Source of the DNA: Microcoleus sp. FACHB-61
GTDB taxonomy: Bacteria > Cyanobacteriota > Cyanobacteriia > Cyanobacteriales > Microcoleaceae
Assembly: GCA_014695295.1 (NCBI GenBank)
Contig: JACJNY010000055.1
Coordinates: forward strand, 1-64,000
Reading direction: 5' to 3'
Length of the DNA: 64,000 bases
The notes under the pieces are model-generated. The model searched no databases, was not told the DNA's origin, and was given only the letters and a program-made list of their open reading frames with translations. Both the position numbers and the translations under genes were made by a program. Shown in pieces: positions 41,269 to 51,500 of this stretch. Position 1 is the first letter of the stretch. Each line of letters begins with the position of its first letter.

Positions 41269-44200
41269 TTAGCGATCGCCCACTGCATCGCACAAATGTC
41301 TATCCTCCTCCTTCACATCGGCATTTGTTCGCAAGTAATCTCGCACGCGATCGCAACCATCAGCCAACAAATCCACTTTCAAAACTCGCTCCACATCCCA
41401 CAAAGTCAGCGTATTATCCTCACTCACAGAAGCCACAAATGACCCATCCCCACTATACACTACCCCCCGAATCGCCGCAGAGTTACCTCTGCTGAGCGTC
41501 GTTAATTCGGTACCGTCAAGCTTCCAAAACTTCAGCGTATTGTCTACACTACCAGAAGCAATAATATTACCATCCGGGCTAAACGCCACCCCCCATACCG
41601 CGGCCAGATGACCTTCCAGAGTTCTCAGTAACTTACCATCCACAGTCCAAAGCTTAATCGTATTGTCCCCGCTGCCAGAAGCCAGAAATTTACCGTCAGG
41701 GCTAAATGCCACCCTCCACACAGCAGCAGTATGAGCTTGAAAAGTTCTCACCAAAGTACCATCAAGCTTCCACAGCTTCACAGTACCATCCCCCCCTGCC
41801 GAGGCAATTAGCTGACCGTCAGGGCTAAATAACACCTGCCAAATAGGAGCATGATGTCCTGTCATAATAGTATGCAATAAAGTACCATCGGGCCGCCAAA
41901 GCTTGATAGTATTATCTTGACTTCCAGAAGCAAGAATTTGACCGTCAGGACTGAAAGCCAATGCAAAAACCGTAGTGTTATGACCTACCAAAGTTGCGAT
42001 CGCTTTTCCGTTTCGAGTCCAGATATTCACCTTATTATCAATTCTGCCAGAAGCAATTAACTTGCCATCGCCACTCATGGCAACAGCATAAATCGCAGCC
42101 TTTTCGAGATCGAAAGTCGCCAGCAATTTGCCTTGCCGACTCCAAAGCTTAGTCGTGCCATCCTCGCTGCCTGTAGCAATTGTAGAACTATCCGAACTCA
42201 GTGCGATCGCCCAAATCCCGGCTTTATGTGCAGTAATCATCGTCCGCAATGGGTTTTGACTCTGCCACAGCCGCACCGTATTTTCTGCACCCGCCGAAGC
42301 AATAAAACTGCCGTCTGGGCTCCAAGCTATCCCCCAAATCCCAGCATTGTGACCTCTCAATGTCGTCCATTCTGTTCCGTCAAGATTCCAGAGTTTTACA
42401 GTTTGATCGCGACTTGCAGAAGCAAGAGTCTGACCATCTGGACTGAAAACAACTTCGGAGACTACAGCAGAATGACCTTCAAGCGTTCTAAGCAAAGTAC
42501 CGTTTTTGTTCCAGAGTTTCACCGTTTTGTCTCCACTTGCTGAAGCCACAATCTGACCGTCTGGACTAAACGCTGCTGCAGATACCACAGAAGTATGACC
42601 CCGGAGAGTTCTTAACAGTTTGCCGTCTTTGTTCCAGAGTTTCACCGTTTTGTCTCCACTTGCCGTAACAATAGTCTGACCGTCTGGACTGAAAGCCACT
42701 GAGGTTACCCCAGCAGTATGACCCTGGAGAGTTCTTAACAGTTTGCCGTCTTTATTCCAGAGTTTCACCGTTTTGTCCATGCTGGCAGAGGCAATTGTTT
42801 GACCGTCGGGACTAAATGCCACTGTCCAGATACCAGCACTATGACCCTGAAAAGTTTTCAACAAAGTGCCGTTTCGCTGCCAAAGTTTTGCAGTTCCATC
42901 ATCACTTCCAGAAGCAATAAACTGACCGTCCGGGCTAAATTTTACAGACCGAACGATCGCCTGATGACCTTTAATTGTTGCTATTTCCGTTCCGTCCCGA
43001 CCCCAAACTTTAATAGTTTTATCCACACTTGTGGAGGCAATAAACTTACTGTCTGGACTAATGTGAATTCCTAAAGCTGCCATTTTATGTCCCGATAAAC
43101 GGTTGTATTCAACCCCTTCATAAACCGCTTGACGCAATACATCGATCACTTTATCTTCAATGTTTTTATCTTTATTGCTTAAGTTTTGTAGTCGGCGCTT
43201 AGCTTTAATTGCTTCTATTAGTGCATCCAATGGGCGATTAGAGTCAAACAGTCCCTCCGAGGAAGAAACCAGCGCTTCAATTTCACTCATCCGAGCTTCG
43301 CGCTCACTAATGACGGCTCGGCGATACTGAAAATAACTTGTTACTCCTAAAGCACCGGCAAGCAGCAGTGCAATACTAACAGAAAATAGTAAGCGCCTCT
43401 GTCGTTTCGCTGCTTTTTTTTCTTGAATTAATCGCATTTGTTCCTCGGCCAGTCGCGCTTCCACTTCTTTGGTGCGTTCTGCTTCTAAAGCTTGTTGAAC
43501 TTCTCGCCTATCTAGTTCGGCACTAGCAGCTAAGAACTGATAGTCAAGGTTACTCAAGCTTTTTTCCTGCGCCCAGATTTGACCATCTTTTAAGGCTTGT
43601 CCCCGCAAAAGTCGGGAAAAATCTGTTTGTTGTGAAGCAACCCAAGCATCGAAGGTTTGCGAGTAGGGGCGCAGTTGCCCTAATTGCTTCTCTACCCATT
43701 CGAGGTTAAAAACTTCAGCATAAACCCTGTTTCTCACCTGCAAATAACCATTGTTTTTGACAACTAATCCCGATAATAATAGTTCAATTTGTTCTGGTGA
43801 GTCATCAGTTGATACCCCTCCGGCTATTTGGCTAAAAGGTAGAAATCTTTCATTTCCTTGTAGGGGCAATTCTCCTGTAGTTGCCCTATAAAGATTTGGG
43901 TCAGGCACGGGATTGCTGGCCCTATAGTCCTCTTCAAAGCCCGACAATGAAACAGATCCGCTGGCTAAAAGGGGGTTAGATTGTAAAATTTGCTGGTAGA
44001 TGCCGAGTAATCTGCCCGCGCGTTGTTCGTTGCGAATAATCCGCTCCTTTATGGTTTTTAAATGTTCCGGCTCATCCTGAGATTCCCATTTATTAATGAT
44101 ATTTTCTCGCACTAAACGATCTACCCAAACCTCTTCTGTTCCTGCTGGGATTGTTACTACTTTTTGCGGTGTAGTTTGAGTTGCCATGTAGGCTAAATAG

Positions 44201-44952
44201 CACAGTTTTTGCGTCAGAAATGGCTGCCCAGAAGTCCAAGCCAATATCTGTTTGAGAATAGGTTGATAATTATTGACTGCACTTGCCAATCCCGCCGCTA
44301 ACGGCTGGGCTTCTTCTAGTTCAAAACCTCGTAAATTTATGGCTCGCCCAATATTAAAAGGAGTTCGTTTTTTATCAACAATTAAATCGCTAGGTGTTGC
44401 TACTCCAAATATTGCAAAAGTAATGCGATTATATTCTGGATTAATTGAGCGTTGATTATAGCAAAAGCGAATTAGGGCAAAAAAATCATCGACAGGGAAA
44501 TCTAGACTGAGAACACTGTCAATTTCATCAATCAATATAATGATTTTTTGGTCAAAAAACTTGACCAACAAAATATCTTCAATAAAATGACTCAATCTTT
44601 GCAGAAATGATAAATCTTCTTCATCACGCCACCAGGTTTTTAAGTTAACTTGCCCTAAAAGATTGAAGCCGCGCCACAGTTCCCCAATCATGCCTTTATA
44701 CCACTGTAAGGGAGTGATATTTTCGCTACCGATACGGGTCATGTCGATCGTGCTGCATTGAAAACCTTCGGCTTGCAGTCGGTGTAGGGTGCGGACTAAG
44801 AGAGAAGATTTGCCCATTTGTCGCGAGTTGAGGATGTAACAAAATTCACCAGCTTTTAAGGCTTCATAGAGTTCGGAATCTGCTTGTCTTACTACGTAGG
44901 TAGGGGCATCACTGGCGAGACTGCCTCCAATTTGGTATGTAACCTTGGTCAT
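41269..44952 (-). CDS. AAA-like domain / membrane / 14-WD40 protein, paralogue
   Basis: I chose ATG 44952 ([20 protein letters not shown]), which matches the paralogue's N-terminus; a TTG at 44994 would add 14 unrelated residues. The product has 1227 residues in the same order: AAA-like ATPase (Walker [10 protein letters not shown], Walker B ILIDEIDS), one membrane segment (about 517-541), 14 WD40 repeats (about 615-1177) and a tail [11 protein letters not shown]...DRHLCDAVG. Relative to its neighbour it carries an in-frame insertion of 52 residues before VSTDDSPEQ (43816-43980). No purine-rich ribosome binding site precedes ATG 44952; the upstream text is pyrimidine-rich. Role as for the paralogue, probably signal-dependent switching at the membrane. 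Confidence 0.85.
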   Translation of the reverse strand: MTKVTYQIGGSLASDAPTYVVRQADSELYEALKAGEFCYILNSRQMGKSSLLVRTLHRLQAEGFQCSTIDMTRIGSENITPLQWYKGMIGELWRGFNLLGQVNLKTWWRDEEDLSFLQRLSHFIEDILLVKFFDQKIIILIDEIDSVLSLDFPVDDFFALIRFCYNQRSINPEYNRITFAIFGVATPSDLIVDKKRTPFNIGRAINLRGFELEEAQPLAAGLASAVNNYQPILKQILAWTSGQPFLTQKLCYLAYMATQTTPQKVVTIPAGTEEVWVDRLVRENIINKWESQDEPEHLKTIKERIIRNEQRAGRLLGIYQQILQSNPLLASGSVSLSGFEEDYRASNPVPDPNLYRATTGELPLQGNERFLPFSQIAGGVSTDDSPEQIELLLSGLVVKNNGYLQVRNRVYAEVFNLEWVEKQLGQLRPYSQTFDAWVASQQTDFSRLLRGQALKDGQIWAQEKSLSNLDYQFLAASAELDRREVQQALEAERTKEVEARLAEEQMRLIQEKKAAKRQRRLLFSVSIALLLAGALGVTSYFQYRRAVISEREARMSEIEALVSSSEGLFDSNRPLDALIEAIKAKRRLQNLSNKDKNIEDKVIDVLRQAVYEGVEYNRLSGHKMAALGIHISPDSKFIASTSVDKTIKVWGRDGTEIATIKGHQAIVRSVKFSPDGQFIASGSDDGTAKLWQRNGTLLKTFQGHSAGIWTVAFSPDGQTIASASMDKTVKLWNKDGKLLRTLQGHTAGVTSVAFSPDGQTIVTASGDKTVKLWNKDGKLLRTLRGHTSVVSAAAFSPDGQIVASASGDKTVKLWNKNGTLLRTLEGHSAVVSEVVFSPDGQTLASASRDQTVKLWNLDGTEWTTLRGHNAGIWGIAWSPDGSFIASAGAENTVRLWQSQNPLRTMITAHKAGIWAIALSSDSSTIATGSEDGTTKLWSRQGKLLATFDLEKAAIYAVAMSGDGKLIASGRIDNKVNIWTRNGKAIATLVGHNTTVFALAFSPDGQILASGSQDNTIKLWRPDGTLLHTIMTGHHAPIWQVLFSPDGQLIASAGGDGTVKLWKLDGTLVRTFQAHTAAVWRVAFSPDGKFLASGSGDNTIKLWTVDGKLLRTLEGHLAAVWGVAFSPDGNIIASGSVDNTLKFWKLDGTELTTLSRGNSAAIRGVVYSGDGSFVASVSEDNTLTLWDVERVLKVDLLADGCDRVRDYLRTNADVKEEDRHLCDAVGDR
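43816..43980 (-). repeat. in-frame 55-codon insertion of dispersed-repeat type DNA
   Basis: The paralogue at 37660 has only three codons here ([10 protein letters not shown]). The insert contains the inverted pair GGGCAA (43864-43869) and TTGCCC (43881-43886) within a GTAGGGGCAA...TTGCCCTATA context, which is common in cyanobacterial intergenic repeats. The frame is kept. Confidence 0.75.
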
Positions 44953-45039
44953 AAGGAAGAAGGAAGAAGGCAATAAAAGCAAGGGTTTCAGCAATTAAGA
45001 ATATCCTAACTGTCGGGGCGGTTGCTATAACACCCCGCT

Positions 45040-46371
45040 CTAAATAAAGTTTTGCGAACCAAAGTATAAGCGGTATAACTCGCAGCTTAGAGTACAGCGA
45101 TTGTTATCGATATGAATCAGCCCCATACTAATTAATTTAGAAGCTACTATCGGATCTAATTCCACGCCCCGCTCAGATTTTACCACTTGTTTAAGTGCAA
45201 CCGCAAGTTCGGGATACTCTTGCAATGTCACCCAAAAGCTCCGCAAATAATCTTTATAAATTCCTGCTATTGTGGGAGCTTCTTGTAGTAGCTGATCTAC
45301 CGTTAAACTGTTTTGACAGAGGTGGTAAAGAGCTAGCCGCACCAGATAAGGATGTCCCCCCACCATTGCCATTAGTCGCTCGGCATCAGGGCTATCTGTC
45401 CAATCCAGTCCGTGACGCTGCGCTAAAGCAAGTATCTGCTCTTCTGTGAAATAGGGCAATTGCAGCGGCAAACCGACATTAAAAGGCGATTCAGTAAGCT
45501 TTAAAGGAATATAAATTTCTGTGGAGTGAAGAACGATTAACCGCAGTTTTTCCAGGGATTCAATCCGTTTTGCTTCTTCATGCCAGCTTCGCAGCAGTGG
45601 CAAAAATTCTCTGGCAATTTTTGGATACTCAAAAATCCTGTTGACTTCATTTAAAGCTAAGACAAGAGGATTCTTTATTTCTGCTAATACATATTGTTGC
45701 AAATAGATGGTACAGCTTACTTTGCTACCCATATCTTCATCCCAATAATCATCTAATTGAGGTGGCAATCCTAGATAACGGCTGATGTTGGCACAAAACC
45801 ACCGTAAAAATTTATCGAGGTTGTCTAAAACAGCTTCCTCGGCTTGCTGAAAATCTAAACTTACAGTTCGATAGCCAAGAGAACTCGCGCGAGCTAAAAT
45901 CCGTAGCAGGAGCGAACTTTTACCCATCTTCCTGGGAGCTTTAACCCGCAGAACACTTCCAGGTTTGGCAATCTCTTGATACGCAAGTTCTTCAATTAGC
46001 GTGTGAGGGATATAAAATGGTGAACCGAGGGGCACGGGAGAGCCGGGATATTCTAAAGGTTTTGCTAGGCATTGGCTGCGGGTGAATTCTTGAATTAATT
46101 CTCGTTCCTCTACTGTCAGGGAACGTGATTCTAGAGAAGAGCGAAAATTTGATTTGCTAATAGGTTTTTGCAAGATTTCCGAGAGAGATTGCCACAAACC
46201 GGAGGCGATGTTTCTCAGGTAATGCTCTCCGTAATGAGAGGCAGATGCGATACTTGTATAAGTCTTTCCTTCCCAAACTTGGCGAAGTATAGTTTCTTGT
46301 ACTGGATGTAACTCTTTTTGCGATCGGACACGAGTTAGCTGTAGTACCTCATCTATTGTCATAATTGGCAA
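45040..46371 (-). CDS. HTH (vWA-MoxR-associated type) / AAA-like ATPase protein
   Basis: A 443-residue soluble protein. The first ~85 residues (TIDEVLQLTRVRSQKELHPVQETILRQVWEGKTYTSIASASHY...) match the N-terminal helix-turn-helix domain seen in vWA-MoxR-associated proteins, in which a LuxR-like HTH precedes an effector or ATPase. Residues ~110-440 form an AAA-like ATPase (Walker A APRKMGKSSLL near 143-153, Walker B-like PLVLALNEVNRIF). The Walker B acidic pair is altered (LNEVN). It lies upstream of the two AAA-like/WD40 genes in the same direction, with ~90 bp between. It could be a regulator or partner of them; this is inference. No transmembrane segment. Confidence 0.7.
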   Translation of the reverse strand: MPIMTIDEVLQLTRVRSQKELHPVQETILRQVWEGKTYTSIASASHYGEHYLRNIASGLWQSLSEILQKPISKSNFRSSLESRSLTVEERELIQEFTRSQCLAKPLEYPGSPVPLGSPFYIPHTLIEELAYQEIAKPGSVLRVKAPRKMGKSSLLLRILARASSLGYRTVSLDFQQAEEAVLDNLDKFLRWFCANISRYLGLPPQLDDYWDEDMGSKVSCTIYLQQYVLAEIKNPLVLALNEVNRIFEYPKIAREFLPLLRSWHEEAKRIESLEKLRLIVLHSTEIYIPLKLTESPFNVGLPLQLPYFTEEQILALAQRHGLDWTDSPDAERLMAMVGGHPYLVRLALYHLCQNSLTVDQLLQEAPTIAGIYKDYLRSFWVTLQEYPELAVALKQVVKSERGVELDPIVASKLISMGLIHIDNNRCTLSCELYRLYFGSQNFI

Positions 46372-46856
46372 TTAGCGCGTAAGGGTATCGTTGATATTAT
46401 CACTTATGATTGACTGTAAAGCCGATCGCCTGTTTGATTGCGACGCGAGCCTATAGCGAGATTTATCAGGGGATAACAGGTCAAATGCGTTAAATCTCAC
46501 CGCAGCGCACCAATATCAATAAAGGATTCACTGGTCACTGAGCGCCATAACCCAATTTCAAGAGGTGCTGGCGGGGTTCCCTTTCAGCTAGCAGTGCTCA
46601 GTTTTTCTCGCTCGTTGACCAAAATGTCATGCAGGTGTCACAGTTGGCCGTGAAGCCACAATTAAAGATGTGACAGTTGACCTTGGTAAAGCTTAGTAGA
46701 TTGATGTTAATTTAATTAAATGTAGTTTCGTCTCGCTGCATATACTCATCACAAGTGTTAAGTCCAAAAGCATAATTCTTCTTTTTGTGCTAGCCGATCT
46801 TTTTATTGTCCTGTAATCCTGTCTTAAAAAAATTAGCCACTAACCGAGTTGAATTA
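46372..46856. other. divergent promoter region
   Basis: About 485 bp between the minus-strand HTH/AAA gene and the plus-strand kinase gene. It contains AT-rich stretches and two TGACAGTTG/GTCACAGTTGG-like boxes (about 46634-46648 and 46669-46682), which could be operator repeats. No gene is seen. Confidence 0.4.
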
Positions 46857-48437
46857 ATGCCAATGGTTCATAAAATGTTCCCTAATTATTTTATTCCTCA
46901 CGGTCATTGCTACTTGTGGAAGCCTGGATTAGTGGGGCTGCACATTTTGTCCGATGCTTTGATTGCCGTCGCTTATTTTTTGATACCTATCACGCTGATT
47001 TATATTGTCAAGAAGCGGAAAGATGTGCCGTTTGACTGGGTTTTCATGTTGTTTGGCTCTTTTATTATCTGCTGCGGTATTACCCATCTTATGGAAATAT
47101 GGACGCTGTGGCATCCTAATTATTGGTTCTCTGGTTTCCTTAAAGGGATTACGGCGCTGATTTCGCTATGTACAGCAGCAGTGCTGGTGGAACTAATTCC
47201 AAAAATCTTGGCTATCCCCAGTCCCGATCAATTGGCGGCGGCAAATAGGGCTTTAAAAAATGAGATTGGCGATCGCAAACAAGCTCAAGAAGCACTCTCG
47301 AAATTAATGCTAGAATTGGAAAAACGGGTGATGGAGAGGACGATCGCTTTAAAATCAACCAATGAACTTTTGCAACAGGAAAATCGCGATCGCTCCTTGG
47401 CGGAAAATTCATTGCGGCATTCGGAAGCTAAACTGCTTGAACGAACTCAGCAGCTTGAGGAAACTCTGCAACAGCTCAAAGACGCCCAAACTCAACTCGT
47501 GCAAACTGAAAAAATGTCTTCTTTGGGACAAATGGTAGCTGGCGTTGCTCACGAAATCAATAACCCTGTTAACTTCATTTATGGCAATCTGATTCCGGCT
47601 GAGGAATACATTAAAGATATTTTGGAATTGATTAAGGCTTATCAAGTTTATTACCCCACTCCGGCGCCGGAAATTGCAGACAAGATTCACACTATCGAAC
47701 TCGATTTTATTTTAAAAGACCTGCAAAAACTTTTTGGTTCTATCAAGATTGGAGCAGAGCGGATTAGGGAGATTGTTAAGTCTTTACGAACTTTCTCCCG
47801 ATTAGACGAAGCCGATATGAAAAAGATCAATATCCATGAAGGTGTCGATAGCACTTTAATGATTTTGCAGCACCGCTTGAAAGAACAACCAAACCGTCCG
47901 CCTATCCAAGTGATTAAAGAGTATGGAAATTTGCCACTATTGGAATGCTATGCGGGACAGCTTAACCAAGTATTTATGAACATTTTGTCTAATGCTATTG
48001 ATGCTTTAGAACAGAGTGTAGCGCAGGGGGATTTCACCACAGGCTATTGGGAAAATAATTTTCATGACTACTTACAAAACACCTATTGCCCACTGCTAAA
48101 AATTCGCATTCGCACGCTTTTAGTTGATGGCAAGTGGGTGCAGATTCACATTGCTGATAATGGTACTGGCATAGATTATGACGCGATCGCTAAAATTTAC
48201 GATCCGTTTTATACGACGAAACCTATCGGTGCTGGTACCGGGCTGGGTTTGGCGATTTCTTATCAGATTATTCAAGCCCATCAAGGTTATTTGCGCTGCA
48301 CTTCCGAGGTTGGGAGAGGTACTGAGTTTATCATTGAAATTCCTTTGCGATCGTCCCTGTGCGATTGCAACCAGGCCCAGAAGCAAGCTGTTATGAACAA
48401 GTTTTGTTTAGTGGGTAATAACTCATTCCGAATCTAG
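46857..48437 (+). CDS. ethylene-receptor-type sensor histidine kinase
   Basis: ATG 46857 is preferred to TTG 46806; it gives 526 residues and keeps the distance to the HGHCYLW motif similar to the next gene. The N-terminal three-helix membrane domain (about 20-130) is of the ETR1 type. Helix 2 has FIICCGITHLMEIWT with Cys73 and His77, at the spacing of the copper-binding Cys65/His69 of plant ETR1. A coiled coil (about 135-225) leads to HisKA with His232 (VAHEINNP). The HATPase carries NILSNAIDA, DNGTGID and GTGLGLAI. There is no receiver, so phosphate must pass to a separate REC. The next gene on the strand is 80 bp away and carries the same sensor domain. Confidence 0.88.
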   Translation: MPMVHKMFPNYFIPHGHCYLWKPGLVGLHILSDALIAVAYFLIPITLIYIVKKRKDVPFDWVFMLFGSFIICCGITHLMEIWTLWHPNYWFSGFLKGITALISLCTAAVLVELIPKILAIPSPDQLAAANRALKNEIGDRKQAQEALSKLMLELEKRVMERTIALKSTNELLQQENRDRSLAENSLRHSEAKLLERTQQLEETLQQLKDAQTQLVQTEKMSSLGQMVAGVAHEINNPVNFIYGNLIPAEEYIKDILELIKAYQVYYPTPAPEIADKIHTIELDFILKDLQKLFGSIKIGAERIREIVKSLRTFSRLDEADMKKINIHEGVDSTLMILQHRLKEQPNRPPIQVIKEYGNLPLLECYAGQLNQVFMNILSNAIDALEQSVAQGDFTTGYWENNFHDYLQNTYCPLLKIRIRTLLVDGKWVQIHIADNGTGIDYDAIAKIYDPFYTTKPIGAGTGLGLAISYQIIQAHQGYLRCTSEVGRGTEFIIEIPLRSSLCDCNQAQKQAVMNKFCLVGNNSFRI

Positions 48438-48517
48438 CTACAATTTTGAATCTATTTTCCTTTTTTGCCTAGCTTAGGCATCGTTCACATCAACATGATC
48501 TGCAAATAATAAATATT

Positions 48518-51500
48518 ATGTGGGAATCACTCAAAAATATCTTTTCCCCAACTCAGTATATGCCTCACGGTCACTGCTATCTGTGGCAAACGCCTTTAGT
48601 GTGGCTGCACGTAACAGGGGACTTCTTAATTGCGATCGCCTACTATTCAATTCCGGCGATGCTGATTTATTTTATCCTCAAGCGGCGCGATGTCCCTTTT
48701 TTAGGAATATTCGCTTTATTTGGTGCATTTATTATTCTCTGCGGCACGGGTCACTTACTAGAAATTTGGACGTTGTGGCATTCCGCTTATTGGCTGTCGG
48801 GGATTGAAAAAGGAATTACTGCACTGGTTTCCTGCTACACAGCAGGCTCGATGGTAACACTATTGCCACAGTTTCTATCTTTAAAAACCCCACAAGAATT
48901 AGAGGCACTAAATCGCAAGTTGGAGAGTGAAATTGCTGTGCGTGAAGATGCACAATTAGCCTTGCGCTACGCTTATGATGACTTAGATATTAAAGTCCAA
49001 GAGCGTACCGCAGAGTTGACAAAAATAAACGGTTATTTAGAAGCAGAAATTCGAGAAAGAATAGCCGCTGAATCCACTTTGCGCGAACGAGAAGCTAGGT
49101 TAACAGAACAACAAAATGGCTTGCTAGAATTAGCCAAAACTTCTAGTATCTACGAGGGAAATATCAGCGAGGCCTTGAGAGAGATTACACAAATGGCAAC
49201 CCGTACTCTGAATGTTGAGCGGGCAAGTATTTGGTTTTATCAGCAAGATAAATCCGCCATGTGCTGTGCCGATGTTTACGAACTGACGCCCAATCAACAC
49301 AGCGGGGGTACAAAACTGAAAGTTGCTGAATATCCTAGCTATTTCCAAGCTTTGAATACAGAACAGGTGATCGCAGTGGTTGATGCCACAACCGATCCGC
49401 GCACCCTAGAATTTAGCGAATCTTATTTGAGGCCTTTAAACATCTCGTCGATGCTAGATGTTCCTATTACCCATCAAGGACAAATTGCGGGTGTAATTTG
49501 TTTAGAACATCAGGGAAAGCTGAGGAATTGGACGCTCGACGAACAAAGCTTCGCTAGCTATGTGGCCCAGATCGCAGCTTTAGCAATGGAAGCCCGCGAT
49601 CGCAAGCAAGCCGAGTTAAAATTGCGTTCAGTCACCGAACGCTTGCAATATTTACTGGCGACTACTCCGGCGGTGATTTTTAGCTGCAAATTAGGGGGAA
49701 ATTATGATGTAACATTTGTCAGCGATAATGTTGTTTCAATGATTGGTTACGAAGCCCGAGAATTGGTTGATGGTTCCTTTGATTGGCATAGCCTGGTTCA
49801 TCCAGAAGATCGAGAGATTGTTGCTACTTCATACGCTCAGATATTGGAAAAAGAAGCGATTTCCTACGAATACCGCGAACGGCACAAAGACGGTAGTTAT
49901 CGCTGGATATACGATGAGCTTAAGTTAGTCAAAGATGCTGCTGGCATACCTGTGGAGTGCGTTGGTTATGGAGTAGATATTACTGCTCGCAAACAGGCGG
50001 AACTAGCGTTGCAGCAGCAACTAAAAAGGGAGCGGCTCGTGAATTCCATTCAAGAGCGAATTCGTTCCTCTCTTAACCTAGAAGAAGTGCTGACAATGGC
50101 TGTGGAAGAAGTCCGCCAGTTTTTGTCAACAGACAGGACTATTATTTACCGCTTTAACCCTGATTGGAGTGGATTGGTAGCCGTCGAGTCGGTAGCCGTC
50201 GGTACGATGCCAATTTTGGGAATTGACATTAACGACTCTTGCTTTCGAGAAGGCTACATTTCTTTTTACGAGCAGGGAAACATTCGCGCGATTGACAATA
50301 TTTATACGGCAGGTATTTCAGAGTGCCATATTAATTTACTGAGCGGTTTGGAAGTTAAAGCTAACCTCGTGGTTCCCCTTTTGCAAGGTGAAAAATTGTG
50401 GGGGCTACTCATTGCTCATCACTGCCGCAGTCCAAGACATTGGAACTCTTCTGAGATAGAATCTCTCAAGCAAATTTCCGTGCAGCTAGCAATTGCCATC
50501 CAGCAATGCACCCTTTTTGAACAAGCCAAAACAGAAATTGCCGAACGCAAATTGGCAGAAACAGCATTACAAAAAGCTGTCGTAGCTGCTGATACAGCTA
50601 ACCGCGCCAAGAGCGAATTTCTTTCTTCTATGAGCCACGAATTGCGGACTCCCCTAAATGCCATTCTCGGATTTAGTCAGGTGATGGTGCGCGATTTATC
50701 TCTCAACAATCAACACCAGCAGCACCTAGAAATTATTAATCGCGCCGGCGAACACTTGCTTTCGCTAATTAATGACATTTTGGAAATGTCCAAAATTGAA
50801 GCTGGCAGAACTCAGCTTAATGAAAGCAGTTTTAATTTAATGCGCTTGCTAAAAACCTTAGAAGAAATGTTTCGATTAAAAGCTAAATCTAAGAAATTGC
50901 AGCTAAATTTGGAAGTGGGTGACGGTGTACCGCAGTTTGTTAGTGGAGATGAAGGTAAATTGCGCCAAATTTTGATTAATCTTGTAGGAAATGCGATCAA
51001 GTTTACAGAGATGGGTAGCGTTACTTTGCGAGTTAACAAGAAGGTAGAAGAAAGTTTGGGGGCTGAAAATGCAGAGTTTTCGGACACACCAACAAAACTT
51101 GCCGGCGCGGGTTCTGAACATTCCGAAAGCTTAGCGGTTGAAACCGCAGCTATACAAAAAAAACCCGGATGGTGCACTGGTTTTCATCAGTCCGAAAGCT
51201 TGGGGGACTGTGATTGTGTAGACGCGAATGACCTTCGCCCGGAATTCTTACGCCTTGAGTTTGAAATTGAAGATACTGGCCTTGGCATTGCCGCAGAAGA
51301 GATGAATAAGTTATTTGAACCATTTGAGCAAACAAAAACAGGTCAAAAATCTCAACAGGGGACTGGATTAGGTTTACCAATTAGCCGCAAATTTGTACAA
51401 ATGATGGGAGGAGATATTACTGTCAGCAGTACACCTGAGTTGGGAAGTAAGTTTGTATTTGATATTAAAATCAAGCTTGCCACTCCCACCGAGATTAAAA

